From the NCBI GenBank assembly GCA_016946835.1, contig JACVTC010000073.1, positions 563,501 through 627,500 of the forward strand: a stretch of DNA of 64,000 bases, in the 5' to 3' direction. Made by a program: the position numbers and the translations under genes. Under the pieces are notes generated by a model. The model was not told the DNA's origin and made no database searches. It saw nothing but the letters and a program-made list of their open reading frames with translations. This DNA comes from Neocallimastix lanati (nom. inval.). Lineage: Eukaryota > Neocallimastigomycota > Neocallimastigomycetes > Neocallimastigales > Neocallimastigaceae. Below are positions 44,470-56,396 of the stretch, one piece after another (position 1 is the first letter of the stretch; every line of letters begins with the position of its first letter).

Positions 44470-46123
44470 TGAATGAAGAAAAATTCCACTACCAATTATA
44501 GGTAGAAATAATAAGAATGTAAAAGCTTGGTACATTCATATGAAAAATTGGTTAAAGATGGAAAAGGTTACTAATGACGAAGAAAGATTTCAGTTCATTT
44601 TGGCAGGAACTGTAGAAGAAGCCACCCAAATTGTTAGCGATAAATACGTAGAAGCAAATAGGATTTTATATTTAAAAGAGTGAAGAGATATCCTCCTGGA
44701 AAGGTATCATCTAAACGAAGATGAAAGATTTAGGGAATTAAAAACTTTACTGATTATGCCAAATGAAAGTGTCCTGGAATTTAACGATAGGTACATGAAT
44801 TACTACTACCAATTATCTACAGAGAATAAAGCAAAATTATCAGTTTACGATTACGAGAATTCTATATGTAGTTGAACTGATATTTATGAAAAAATAGCCA
44901 ATGAAGAAGACAAAACTATTGAAGCTGCTTGTAAAATTGCCAAAAAGGTCGAAAGAATAAAACTCGGAAGTCGTCCAATACAAAAGGTTAAAAAATTTAA
45001 TCATAATAATATTTCTAATAATTATCCTTTTGTTAGTGGATATAGACTCATCCAGAACTTCAATTAATTAAATATTAATTAAAGCTCATTCTTAAATACA
45101 AATCTTCAAAATAAAAATAGGAATTTAAATAATGAATCACAGAGGAGTAATAATTTTAATAGTAATTTTAACAATTATAAAAATATTAATAATAATACAT
45201 TAAATAGAATGAATAATACAAAAGTTCCAAGGAATATCAATAATACTCCAAATAATAATGGTTTAAATAGTGTTGGTGATATTACTAGGGATTTAGAGAA
45301 CCTACATATAAAAGTATGTTATTGGTGCCATGAGCCTGGCCATATTATTATGTATTGCCCACAACTTAGATACCAGCAAAACAATAATCAATATACAAAA
45401 AACTAGATTACGGAAGAAGGCTAACAGTCAATAATCAAAATGCCAACTATAATGATTATGATGAAAACAATATTGCAAACGTTTGTCTCAATAATGATTA
45501 TAGTAATATTTATGATAATAATTATAATGAAGATTATGATAATGATAATTTTAACAATTATGATAATAATGATTATAATAATTATTATAATAATATAAAT
45601 AATAATAAACAATTCTATTTTGAAAATGATAAAAATAATGAATATAATGGCGGCAACGTTGTAGTATCTTGTTACGACAATCATAACAATTTGGAAGAAA
45701 TTATAGCTGCTGCGAAAAGAAAAAGAGATGAAAAATATAATATATATTAACAAACGCTAATAAGAAGTTACGCAATATAACGAATAATTATGATAAAACT
45801 TCTAATAATAATTCACAAACTACTCCTCAAAATAAAATATTTAATAATATAAATAATATTAGTAATCCTATTCAAAATAATAGTTCAACTGATAATATTA
45901 TAAATAACAAGCAAATTATTAAATCTACTAGAAGGATAAGTAAAAAAGCCCTTAACAATAATATTAAAATTGATAATAATAATGAAAATAAAAATGGAAA
46001 AGCTGAAGATCATAATAAAGCACAGCAAAGAAAAAGCATTAAGAATAATATTAATGATAATGATTCAAGTAATAAAATTAATAAAATGATGTAAAGATAT
46101 GATAAATATCTTTAGTACATTAA
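44470..46123 (+). pseudogene. Outer element gag and Asn-rich linker
   Basis: Gag packages element RNA. The capsid-like part reads KAWYIHMKNWLKMEKVTNDE ... RELKTLLIMPNESVLEFNDR with in-frame TGA codons near 44682 and 44876. A CX2CX4HX4C zinc knuckle (VCYWCHEPGHIIMYC) lies at 45317-45358. The rest is very rich in Asn, with a TAG near 45404 and frame changes. It ends where the inner element inserted at 46123/46124. Confidence 0.8.
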
Positions 46124-47244
46124 TGTAAAGATTTAATAAAATCTTTAATAATTAATTATTATATAATTAATTAATGTAATAAAATTACATAAATTTATGA
46201 TTTACGTATATGAAAATTAATTATAAATTTATGTAAACTTTTCATAAAGGATAAATTATTATTTAAATAATTTTGTATAATAAATTTAATTTAAATAATT
46301 TAAGTTAGTTAATTTAGTTTAGTTTATTTAAAATAGTTATTCTATTTAACTTAGTTTAGTTAGTTTAAAATACTTTAAAATTAATTTCGGAATAGTTTTA
46401 AATAGTTAAAATTAGTTTAAATAGTTTATAAAAATAGTTTTGAATTGTAAATATATAAACATTAGTATTAATAATATTTATATAATAAATATCTAATAAA
46501 TGAGTTTTTATTGAATTTAATTATTATTGTAAATAAATTGAAAGTTTATTGAATAGATTATTGTATAGTTTAGTTAATTTTTATTTAATAAAATTATTAA
46601 TAAATATTTTGTTTATAAATAAATAGTAATATATGTAAATTAGATAGAAATAATATATTATAATATAATCATAAAAAATTACAAATACATGTAAAATTCA
46701 TTATTTAAATCGAGGTATTAGTTATTAACTATCAAATAGTTAATAACTAACACAATGATTTAATTGAGAAAAATTACATGTATTTATATTTTTTCTTATT
46801 ACATTATTAATATATGATGTTATTTAATAATATATATAAAGTTATTTATTTATAAACAAAAGATTTTTTAATTAATAATTTTTATTATTTATTAATTTAC
46901 TAAAACTAAAATTAATTTTTTAAACTCTTTATTTTATTTATTATTTTAATACTTATAATAATTTTAATTATATATTTAATATTGAAAAACTATTTTTATA
47001 AATATTAACTATTTAAGATTATTCCTAAATTAATATTTAACTATTTAAAACTAAACTTGTTTAACTAAGCTAATTAAAAAATATTTTCAATTTAAAAAAA
47101 TAATTAAATTTTATTTCAATAAATTTTATATTAATAAAATAATTCATATACATTAAATAAATTAAAATTTCATATACATTAAATAAATTAATTGTACGAA
47201 AATTTAAACTATTTAATGTATTAAAGATTTATTAAATCTTTACA
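46124..47244. repeat. Head-to-head LTR chimera at the left end of the inner element
   Basis: 46124 to about 46736 is the first part of one LTR subfamily in plus orientation (starts TGTAAAGATTTAATAAAATC, like 48186-48964 and 56397-57275). About 46737-47244 is the first part of the inner element's own LTR in minus orientation (near identical to 54945-55461). They meet at a palindrome: arm TTAGTTATTAACTA (46718-46731), loop TCAAA, arm TAGTTAATAACTAA (46737-46750). The 3' parts of both LTRs are missing. Confidence 0.85.
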
Positions 47245-47254
47245 ATCTCGCCCT

Positions 47255-48185
47255 TTAAGTCGAGCTCCGGCGAGACATACGATTTAGTCTATTTACTGGT
47301 AGATCAATTACAAATGGTTGATATCTATGTCTAACGTAGTTTTCATTATCACTCAAAGTATCTTCTTCTATGTTTGACCTATTCTTTTTGGTTCGACGAT
47401 AATATTCCTGAATCAATTGTTTGTCATAAATTTGATCTTCATCAATCCAAGCATCCTCATCAGAATCAAGTCCTTTCCAAGATACAAGAAAACGATTCTT
47501 TCCTCTATATTTTCTTATATCAACAATCTTTTCTGGAACTTTATCAAAAGTATCAGTGGTCAAATTAATATTCTTCTTTTTTCTTTTATTTCTGTTTTCA
47601 AATTCATTTTTATGATAAGGTTCAAGTAATGATACGTGAAAAACAGGATGACAACGCATATTACTTGGAAGTTTAAGTTTATAAGCAAGTGAACTAATTT
47701 TCTCAACAATTTCAAAAGGACCAAGCATTTGATTAACAAGTTTCTTCTTAACATTCTTAGTAGTACTTCCTTTAAGTAACCAAACTTTGTTACCAACCTG
47801 GAAATCAGGTGAGTGTAATCTTTTTTGATCCGCATATTTTTTGTAAGTTTCTTTAGCTTTATCTAAGTTTTCTTTCAGAAATTTAATATTTTCATTAATA
47901 TCTTTAACTCTTTGATCAGCTCTGTGAGGTCTTTCATTAGATGGAATTTCTAGACCAAATCTAGGATTGAATCCATAGTTAGCAAAAAATGGGGATTGGT
48001 TGATTGATTGTTGTAAAGTATTGTTATAAGCGAATTCAGCGAAAGGTAATAAATCAACTCAATTTGTTTGTCGTTCATTTATATAACAACGAAGATATTG
48101 TTCCAATATCGCGTTCACCCTCTCTGTTTGACCATCAGTCTGCGGATGGTTTGAAATTGAAAACGAATGCTTGATACAAAGTAAG
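47255..48185 (-). pseudogene. Inner element integrase C-terminal part with chromodomain
   Basis: Reads from the catalytic Glu region ([14 protein letters not shown]) through FAEFAYNN, the GPFEIVEKI and HPVFHVSLLEPY segments, to a chromodomain at about 47400-47542 (EKIVDIRKYRGKNRFLVSWKG, WIDEDQI) and a C-terminal tail ending at 47255. Chromodomains of this class bring the element to marked chromatin. There is a TGA or TAG near 48059 (QTN-stop-VDLL) and a frame change near 47730-47760. The solo LTR at 48186 cuts it from the catalytic core. Confidence 0.85.
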
Positions 48186-48964
48186 TGTAAAGAGTTCTAT
48201 CAGAAACAGATTACAAATAACAAATTTTAACACCAAAAATAAAAAAACACGTAATAAAAATTCGTTTTTTTTAAATAAAATAATCTTTATTAATTAAAAA
48301 AAATTAAATCTCTTTTTTGTTATTAACTATCATATAGTTAATAACTAATACATCGATTTAATTATAGAAATTTACATGCATTTATATTTTTTCATTATTA
48401 CATTATAATATATTATTTCTATCTATTTTACATATATTACTATTTATTTATAAACAAAATATTTATTAATAATTTTATTAAATAATAATTAACTAAACTA
48501 AACAATAATTAATTCAATAAACTTTCAACTTATTTACAATAATAATTAAATTCAATAACAACTCATTTATTATATTTTTATTATATAAATATTATTAATA
48601 CTAATGTTTATATATTTACAATTTAAAACTATTTTTATAAACTATTTAAACTAATTTTAACTATTTAAAACTATTCCGAAATTAATTTTAAAGTATTTTA
48701 AACTAACTAAACTAAATTAACTAAATTAACTAAATTAAATAGAATAACTATTTTAAATAAACTAAACTAAATTAACTAACTTAAATAAATTATTTAGATT
48801 TAAGTTATTATCCAAAATTATTTAAATAATAATTTTTCCTTTATGAAAAGTTTACATAAATTTATAATTAATTTTCATATACGTAAATCATAAATTTATG
48901 TAATTTTATTACATTAATTAATTATGTAATAATTAATTATTAAAGATTTTATTAAATCTTTACA
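48186..48964 (-). repeat. Solo LTR in integrase (TSD GTAAG)
   Basis: 779 bp, minus-strand start TGTAAAGATTT, end CTCTTTACA. It is flanked by GTAAG at 48181-48185 and 48965-48969, a perfect 5-bp duplication. Without it the frame reads [12 protein letters not shown]. It contains the GTTATTAACTAT/ATAGTTAATAAC hairpin. Inserted in the sense direction of the host gene. Confidence 0.88.
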
Positions 48965-49520
48965 GTAAGTCACATAATCTATTCCAAAATTCAGAGGTGA
49001 ATTGGGTACCTCTATCAGGAATAATGGAATCAGGAAAACCATGCAATTTAAAAATAGAATTAATAAAAGTATCAGCGGCAATTGAAGTAGTAGGAAGACA
49101 ACGAAGGGGGATAAAATGAGCCATCTTTGTTAAACGATTAACAAACCACCATAATAGTAGTCATATCTTTGGATTTTGGCAATTCAACAATGAAATCCAT
49201 TGAAATATCAGCCCAAGCTCTATTTGGTGTGGATAATGGGGATAACAAACGATATGGCTTATGCCATGGAACTTTAGCACGACAATAAGTTTCACAAGAC
49301 TTAATAAATTTCTTAACATCATGTCGTAACTTTGGCCATCAAAAGTTTCTGTAAATTAAATCCGAAGTTTTATTTACACCAAAGTGACCAGCTGTTACCG
49401 AATCATGGTGTATCTCTAGAATTCTTGTACGAATATTTTCCGGAACATAGATTAAATCATCATAGAGAAGAAATCCTTCATCATCAATTACACATTTATC
49501 AATATTTCTAATAGGAGCAG
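48965..49520 (-). pseudogene. Inner element integrase zinc-binding and core segment
   Basis: From the H2C2 zinc-binding region (EIHHDSVTAGHFGVNKTSDL, then KSCETYC) to the DDE core: first Asp in WADISMDFIVELP, second in IPDRGTQFTSEFW. The third acidic residue lies beyond the solo LTR. Stops and a frame change occur near 49340 and 49155. Confidence 0.8.
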
Positions 49521-50268
49521 TTATAAAGAGTTTTATGTCAAAACAGATTATAATAATACAAAACACTATATTATAAAATAAATTCTTTTATTAAAATAAT
49601 TGTTTTATGAAAAATCTTTTATTAAATAGTTCTTATTATGTTATGAACCATAAAATCATAAAAAATAACAATTACATTCTTTCAATTAAAGAAAATTTAC
49701 GATATTTATATTTTTTCTTATTTATATTCTAATATATTAAATTAATTTAATTTACATATATTCAATTTAAATATTAATAATAGTTAATTTTATAAAATAA
49801 TAAAATATTTAAACTAATTATAGTATAATTTTTTAATTAACTATTTTTTATTATAACTATTTAAATATTTTAACTAATTTAAAATTAAACTAAAAACTAT
49901 TAATAATATTAAACTATACTATTTACATAAATAAAAAATTTAATAATAACAGATATGGCGAATTTCTTGTGACTAAATTATTTAATTTCATATTTAATAA
50001 ATATAAATTTAAATAATTTAAGTTCTAATTTATAATTTTAAATTTCAATTATTAATTTAAGGAGAAGTAATTATTTAAAGTATTTAATTCATGTACGTAA
50101 ATTTGATGTATGTTTTTTCGTTTACATAAATTTATTGAAATATGTTTTAATTTATAAATTAATGTAAATTACATAAATTTATTCAAGATATCGTGACATA
50201 AGTTTCATACATAAATTAATGTAATAATGTATTACATAAATTTATTAAAGATATAAAGATATCTTTAC
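49521..50268 (-). repeat. Solo LTR between RNase H and integrase (TSD AGCAG)
   Basis: 748 bp; minus-strand start TGTAAAGATATC. The end has decayed (CTCTTTATAA instead of CTCTTTACA). Flanked by AGCAG at 49516-49520 and 50269-50273. A related but distinct LTR subfamily. Without it the frame reads KDTAPIRNIDK. Sense direction. Confidence 0.82.
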
Positions 50269-51537
50269 AAGCAGTATCTTTATTATTACTAGAAAGAAAA
50301 GTTTTAATTTTGTTATACAATTCATCATCTTTAAGTGAATTTAAAATTGAATTACATAAGCAATCATCAGAAGCATTACAGTTAATAACACGAAACAGTC
50401 TGAGGGTAATTAAAAAGATGATCACTTCTTCTAGATAAGATATCAAGTTTTCCAGACTTCTTACCAGCACGATAAACTAAATTAAAATCGAAAAGAGATA
50501 AAAATTCATACCAATGGATTTGACGTTGCGAGAACATTTCAGGCTTTCTAATAAAAGTCAAATTTTTATGATCGGTATAAATTGTAAAAGGATGACGAGC
50601 ACCTTCTAAATAGTGACGCCATTCCTCAAGAGCAACTTTAATTGCGAGCAGTTCTTTATCGTAAATTGGATAATTCTTTTCTGATTTGGTTAAGCTAGAC
50701 GAGATATAATTGACCATCGAATTCTTGAAAAAGAATCGTACCAACAGCAAAATTAGAAGCATCAGTTTCAACAACAAAAGACTTATTACTATTAGGGTTT
50801 CTCAAAATAGGAGCAGAAGTGAACAACTCTTTTAATTTATCAAATGCCTTCTGTTGATCAGGACCCCAGTTAAAAGATACATTTTTTCTTGTAAGTTTAT
50901 GCAAAGGACGGGCGATTTTAGCAAAATCTTTAATAAAAATCCTATAATAATTGCATAAACCAATAAAAGATTGAACTTCCTTAACTGTGGTTGGAACAGG
51001 CCAATCAAGAATGGCTTTAATTTTATTAGGATCAACCTTTAAACCATCTTTCGATAAAATATAACTAAGAAAAGCAGTTTCAGAGACATCAAACTCACAT
51101 TTTTCGAGTTTGACATATAAATTATTTTCTAATAGTTTCTTTAAAACTTTCTTGACATGAATATAATGTTCTTCTAAACTTTTTGAATAAATTAAAATAT
51201 CATCAATATACGAAATAACAAAATCATCTAAGTAATCACTAAGAACATCATTTATAAAATGTTGAAAGGTTGCAGGAGCATTTTTTAATCCAAAAGGCAT
51301 AACCAAATATTCAAAATGTCCATAACGATTACGAAATGCTGTCTTATACTCATCACCTTCTTTTATTCTTACTAAGTTATAAGCAGATTTTAAATCTAAC
51401 TTAGTAAAGAATTTTGCGCCTTTAACTCTATCTAGTAATTCACTAATTAAAGGAAGAGGATAGGTATTACGGATGGTCATCTCATTTAATTTTCTATAGT
51501 CAACACATAATCTCAATGAACCATCCTTCTTTTTAAC
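50269..51537 (-). pseudogene. Inner element reverse transcriptase (main part) and RNase H
   Basis: Reverse transcriptase from VKKKDGSLRLCVDYRKLNEM through YLVMPFGLKNAPATFQ, the catalytic SYIDDILIY and FIGLCNYYRIFIKDF, then RNase H (VVETDASNFAVG, YDKELLAIKVALEEW, YTDHKNLTF) and the connection (VYRAGKKSGKLDILSR). The reverse transcriptase part is open for about 280 residues. A frameshift lies in RNase H near 50700 and another near 50400. Confidence 0.9.
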
Positions 51538-52252
51538 TGTAAAAGGAGACACTAAAATAGATTACAATAACAAAAGACACGATAAATTTTATTTTATCAA
51601 AAAAAATTTTTATTAAAAATATATTTTATTAAATTTAATATTTATTAATAATTATTTGTTCAATAACAATTACATCGAGAAAAAATGTGAAAAGTATCTT
51701 CTATTTATACTTTTCCTAAATACATTGATAATATATCATTTTATTTAAATTACATATATTTTAATATAAAACTATCCTAATGAATTTTATTAAATAATAA
51801 ATTTATAAACTATAGCTAAATTTAGAAAAATATAATTATTAATTAAACTAAATACTAAATAATTAAAATTAAGTATATTTATTATCTATTTATTATTTTA
51901 ATATTATAAGTAAAGTCTTTATTTATTTTCGATTTAAAAACAATGTTAAAGGAGTCATGATTAAATTTTGAAACTTAATTTTCACAAAATAAATTATTAA
52001 TTTATTTTGTTTTAAACTTTAATTAATTCATTTAAATTATTTTAAAACAATAATTTTCTCTGAATTAAATTTTATAAAAATTATTACATTAAAAATTTAT
52101 CTTGTGGCTTAAAGAATATAATTCAAAAATTTAGTTCATTTGATTTATTTACTTTATTTATTATTTTATAAATCAAAGAATAATTTACATTTTTGAATTA
52201 CACAAGAAAAATTTTTAATTTAAAATGTGATTGGGATAATCACATCTTTACA
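51538..52252 (-). repeat. Solo LTR in reverse transcriptase (TSD TTAAC/TAAAC)
   Basis: 715 bp; minus-strand start TGTAAAGATGTG, end CTCCTTTTACA. Flanks TTAAC (51533-51537) and TAAAC (52253-52257) differ at one base. Without it the frame reads SPAGAPLLFVKKKDGSLRL, the conserved entry to the reverse transcriptase. Third LTR subfamily, sense direction. Confidence 0.85.
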
Positions 52253-53213
52253 TAAACAAACAATAGAGGTGCTCCAGCAGGGGATGTCGATTTCCTAATG
52301 AAACCTTTTTCTAAATTTTCTTTGATATACTTCTTCAATTCATCTCTTTCTACTTCTGTTAAAGGATAAATAGGACCATAAAATAAATTTGAATTATCCT
52401 TTAATCTTATTTCACAATCATACTTACGATGTGGAGGGAGTACGTCGCAATTTCTTTCATTGAATACTTCTGCATAATTTTTATAAATAGGAGGTATTCC
52501 TATAATTTTTTGATTTAATTTATTTTCAAAATTACTAATTTTTAAACAATTACAGATACAACACAAATTTTTTACAGAACACTTTTTTGAAATATACTTT
52601 TTATTTTCATCTTTATTTAAATTATCATTAGGATTACAATTTTTTGTTACATTATTACATAAAACATCAATTTTACAAATTTTATTTAATTCATCTAAAT
52701 TAATATTATTACTATCACTAAATTCATAAATTTCATCATCATTATCAAACATAAAACTATCATTTACATCACTATCATAATAAATTATACAAAAATTTTT
52801 TAAATCATTAAGTTCTTTTTCACTACAAGTTTTAATACGAGTACGACGACCTCTAATCGTAATTTCTTCATCAGAATCCATATTGGAATCAGATTCAAAG
52901 GAATACTTACGCTTTGGATTAATTTTTTCCTTAGTTAAGGAAAGTTCTTCATATGGTTCCTTTCCTTTAGTAGAAATTTTGTTTAACTTCTTTTTATTTT
53001 TATTTTTTCTATTTCTTTTTCCTACATTACAGTGTCGAGCACAGTATCCTTAACTGAAAGAGATTTTCTTTGAATCATGGTAGTTAATAGGGCAATGTTT
53101 TTCAATACAAGGGAGTCCTAAAATGATATCTACATCAGGGATACGAAGAGAGTGTAATTGAATTATTTCATAATGATTCTTAAAACGAAGAATACATTTC
53201 TCAGTGATTTTCT
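52253..53213 (-). pseudogene. Inner element protease remainder and reverse transcriptase N-terminal part
   Basis: Continues the protease after a frameshift near 53220 (IPDVDIILGLPCIEKHCP), then a TAA near 53047, a Lys/Asp-rich linker and the region before the reverse transcriptase (YAEVFNERNCDVLPPHRKYD, GPIYPLTEVERDELKKYIKE, KGFIRKSTSPAGAPLLFV). Interrupted by the solo LTR at 52252. Confidence 0.8.
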
Positions 53214-54347
53214 TCACAGTAGTATACAGTTAATATCAGAGCCGGAATCAATGAGAACCTTTGCTTTAACCTCATCGGATTCATTTGTTTTAATATAAAA
53301 ATCAAGTATGTTAGTCTTTCCTTTAAAATTTATATTCTCATTTTCAACAATATCCAAAACTTTGTAGATATTATCATGCTTTTCAACTTTCTTAATTCTC
53401 CTAACAGAAGAAGAGGTAGATATAGAAGTGGCAGAAGAAGAGGGATCTTCATTTGGAACTTTATTAATCATTTTGAAGTTTTTTGGTTTTATTCTATTTG
53501 GACAATTAAATTGCATGTGTCCAGCTTCACCACATTTAAAAGATAGTCTCTTCTTTCTTCTTTCTTCAATATTTGATTCGTTTTCAATGTAGTTCTTGTT
53601 GTGTGATGGGAAATATCTTGTGACTTTTTGACCTTTTTTAATGCGATAAAGATCCACATCCATTGGATCGTCTTGATTATAATTTCTATGGTCTTGATGA
53701 GTTAAGTAATATTCTTGGATATCATTTCTCTTGGTAAGGCTTTCTATATTCACAGATTCTCTAAATAGCTGCTCTAAGTTGTTGGGATTTGGATTTACGA
53801 GAGCAAAGCGTTCTCTCATCTTGGGATGGAGTCCTTTAATATACATAAAGATTTTTGCGGACTCATTAAAGTTCGAGTATTGGCTTGTCTTCTGGAATGA
53901 AGTGATGTATTCCATAACGTGGCCATACTTGAACTGACGAATATTGTTAAGTTTCTCATTAGCGACAGCAGCATCAACGTCAGGGTCGCCAAAATTTCTT
54001 CTTAGTTCATTAATGAAGTTCTCATAGTTTCTAAGAACTTCGTTATTATTCCTCTGCAATCAAAAAGCCCAGTTAAGTGCTCTTCCAGTAAAATATGAGA
54101 TAACGAACATGATTTTCCTTCTATCATCGGGAAACCTTCGTGGATTTTCCTCGATAGCTAACTCTATCCTTGTCAAAAATCCATCGAGGTCTTTCGAAGT
54201 TCGCGAGAATAAGGGAGGGTCGTTGATAATCTTCAGTTGAGGAGCTGGATTAAGTTGTTGTTCCATTTGATCCTCAAGATTTAAATTTTGAAATATGAGA
54301 TCCAATTCTTCCAACTTGATTAATTTATTTGTATACTTAAATTTCAA
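53214..54347 (-). pseudogene. Inner element gag and start of protease
   Basis: Starts at ATG 54347. The capsid-like part includes DLDGFLTRIELAIEE and FVISYFTGRALNWAF; a TGA follows at 54062-54060 and the same frame continues (FINELRRNFGDPD, IRQFKYGHVMEYITSFQ, YIKGLHPKMRERF). The zinc knuckle has lost its first Cys (SFKCGEAGHMQFNC). The protease motif VLIDSGSDINCILL ends the frame at 53214, where a frameshift follows. Confidence 0.85.
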
Positions 54348-54820
54348 CTAATATTTTATTGATTTTCTGACCTGCTTATTTATTAAGGTATTTACTTATA
54401 TAATTTATTTTATTTTTTCTTAATTATTTTCGTTCTAGTAATTAATTATTATTATATTAATATTATATTATTATTTATAAAGTCGTCAGCACGATATCCA
54501 ATTGTAATGGTGTGCAACGAGTAAATGAAACAAATATAATATAATATAATAATATTAACTAATATGTTATTAAAGAGCCACAGTAGAAATAAAACGCCTT
54601 GAAGATAAAGCGCAAAAGACAACATAGTAATGATAAACACGGTATGAATCAAACACAGTAGGAACCAAACACAGTAGAAACCAAACACAGTAGAAACTAA
54701 ACACAGTAGAATCCAAACGCAATAGTAGAATCCAAACGTAATAGTAGAATCCAAACGCAATAGTAGTTTTTTTTAATTGTTATAACGTGTTTTGCTTAAA
54801 TCTTAATTGGTATTAGTTAT
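54348..54820 (-). other. Leader of the inner element with minisatellite
   Basis: The stretch between the 5' LTR and gag. It holds about eight tandem 15-18-bp units (CAAACACAGTAGAAAC type, then CCAAACGCAATAGTAGAAT type on the plus strand) at 54647-54766, GC-richer than the rest. A primer binding site could not be identified with confidence after the LTR end at 54821. Confidence 0.65.
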
Positions 54821-55461
54821 TGTAATGAATCCGTCAATTAAAACAGATTATAACAATAAAAAACACTTTACAATTTAAACAAATAAGTAAATTCTTTTAT
54901 TATTAAATTCTTTTTATTAATTATAAATTTCTTTTATGTTATTAACTGTAAAATAGTTAATAACTAATACATCGATTTAACTGAGAAAAATTACATGTAT
55001 TTATATTTTTTCTTATTACATTATTAATATATGATGCTATTTAATAATATATATAAAGCTATTTATTTATAAACAAAAGATTTTTTAATTAATAATTTTT
55101 ATTATTTATTAATTTACTAAAACTAAAATTAATTTTTTAAACTCTTTATTTTATTTATTATTTTAATACTTATAATAATTTTAATTATATATTTAATATT
55201 GAAAAACTATTTTTATAAATATTAACTATTTAAGATTATTCCTAAATTAATATTTAACTATTTAAAACTAAACTTGTTTAACTAAACTATTTAAAAAATA
55301 TTTTCAATTTAAAAAAATAATTAAATTTTATTTCAATAAATTTTATATTAATAAAATAATTCATATACATTAAATAAATTAAAATTTCATATACATTAAA
55401 TAAATTAATTGTACGAAAATTTAAACTATTTAATGTATTAAAGATTTATTAAATCTTTACA
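54821..55461 (-). repeat. 5' LTR of the inner element
   Basis: 641 bp, minus-strand start TGTAAAGATTTAATAAATC, end GGATTCATTACA. It carries a version of the internal hairpin (GTTATTAACT ... AGTTAATAAC near 54937-54965). From about 54945 on it is nearly identical to 46737-47244. The outer flank ATTAA is the target duplication. Confidence 0.88.
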
Positions 55462-56396
55462 ATTAATAACTATCCTGCTTCCATTTTCATAGACACGTGT
55501 AGTAATGCGAATTTAATATCACGTAAATTTTTAAATAAATTTGTTAAAAATTATCAAATTATTGGCTACGATAAAAGTACTATTTGGCAAGCGATGGTTA
55601 ATGATATAAGTCGTGCTTATGATATTGTTCGCTTAGCTGTTAAATTGGGTTCTGTTAAATTTATTACTGATTTTAAAATTTTCGATATGGACGATCCTTT
55701 TTATGATGCGATTATTTCTCTTAAAACACAATCTGATAACAGGATTCTTATTGACACAATTCATTAAGTTCTTGCTTATATGAATATGGATGATAAATTA
55801 GTATCTATTAGTAATATAGAAGATATAAATACATAAATACTTTCCGTTCTCAATCTTTATTATGAGCTTCTCCTGAACCAAAAATTGATACTGTTGAGGT
55901 TACTTTTTTTGTTAATACTAATGAATCTAATTCTAATATTAGTGCTATGGAAAAATATGATGTAATTAATTCTATTATTAATCAAATAAAATTTAAAAAT
56001 AAAAAAAGATTATAAAAAATTTTGTAAATTATTAAAAAAAATTTGATGATATTATTGCTATTTCTTATGATGATTTGGAACCTTCTAAATTATTTCCTCA
56101 TCATATTATATTAGAAGAAAACACTACTCCATTTAAAAAAAGGCGTATAAAATTTCTCAGGTTCAATCTAATGCTTTAAAAGAAGAACTTCGTAAATTAT
56201 TGAAGAAAAAGTTAATTAAACCTTCTCATTCTCTATGGGCTTCTCCTGTTGTCCTAGTTTTAAAGAAAAATGGTAAATGGCGTCTTTGTGTTGATTTTAG
56301 GAAGTTGAATGATATTACTATTAAAGATGCCTATGCACCCCCAAAAATTCGTGAAATTTTTGATGCTTTGAAAGATGCAAAAATATTTTCTTTTAT
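55462..56396 (+). pseudogene. Outer element protease and reverse transcriptase N-terminal part
   Basis: The protease reads IFIDTCSNANLISRKFLNKF, where family members have DTG or DSG, so the catalytic Gly is Cys here (mutation or family variant). Stops near 55767 and 55840, then frame changes, then the reverse transcriptase entry (KPSHSLWASPVVLVLKKNGK, RLCVDFRKLNDITIKDAY, IFDALKDAKIFS). Cut at 56396 by a solo LTR. Confidence 0.8.

Larger units (their letters stand above)
46124..55461 (-). mobile_element. Inner Ty3/Gypsy chromovirus-type element inserted in the outer one
   Basis: A 9.3-kb minus-strand element: 5' LTR 54821-55461, leader, gag, protease, reverse transcriptase, RNase H, integrase with chromodomain, polypurine tract (AAAGGGCGAGA on the minus strand near 47247-47257) and an abnormal 3' LTR (46124-47244). 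The target duplication ATTAA is at 46119-46123 and 55462-55466. The 5' LTR and the matching half of the 3' LTR are nearly identical, so insertion was fairly recent. Yet the coding part carries a TGA in gag, frameshifts and three solo LTR insertions, so this copy is inactive. Confidence 0.85.

Noticed and set aside
46090-46123. A first LTR start at TGTAAAGATATG (46090)
   Set aside because: This stretch continues the outer gag frame into the protease once the inner insertion is removed; the true insertion edge is 46124 with duplication ATTAA.
48186-52252. The LTR-like inserts read as introns (introner elements)
   Set aside because: Although they begin T-GTAAAG, joining to the last AG in or near the inserts at 48186, 49521 and 51538 does not restore the frame, while removing the insert plus one 5-bp duplication does.
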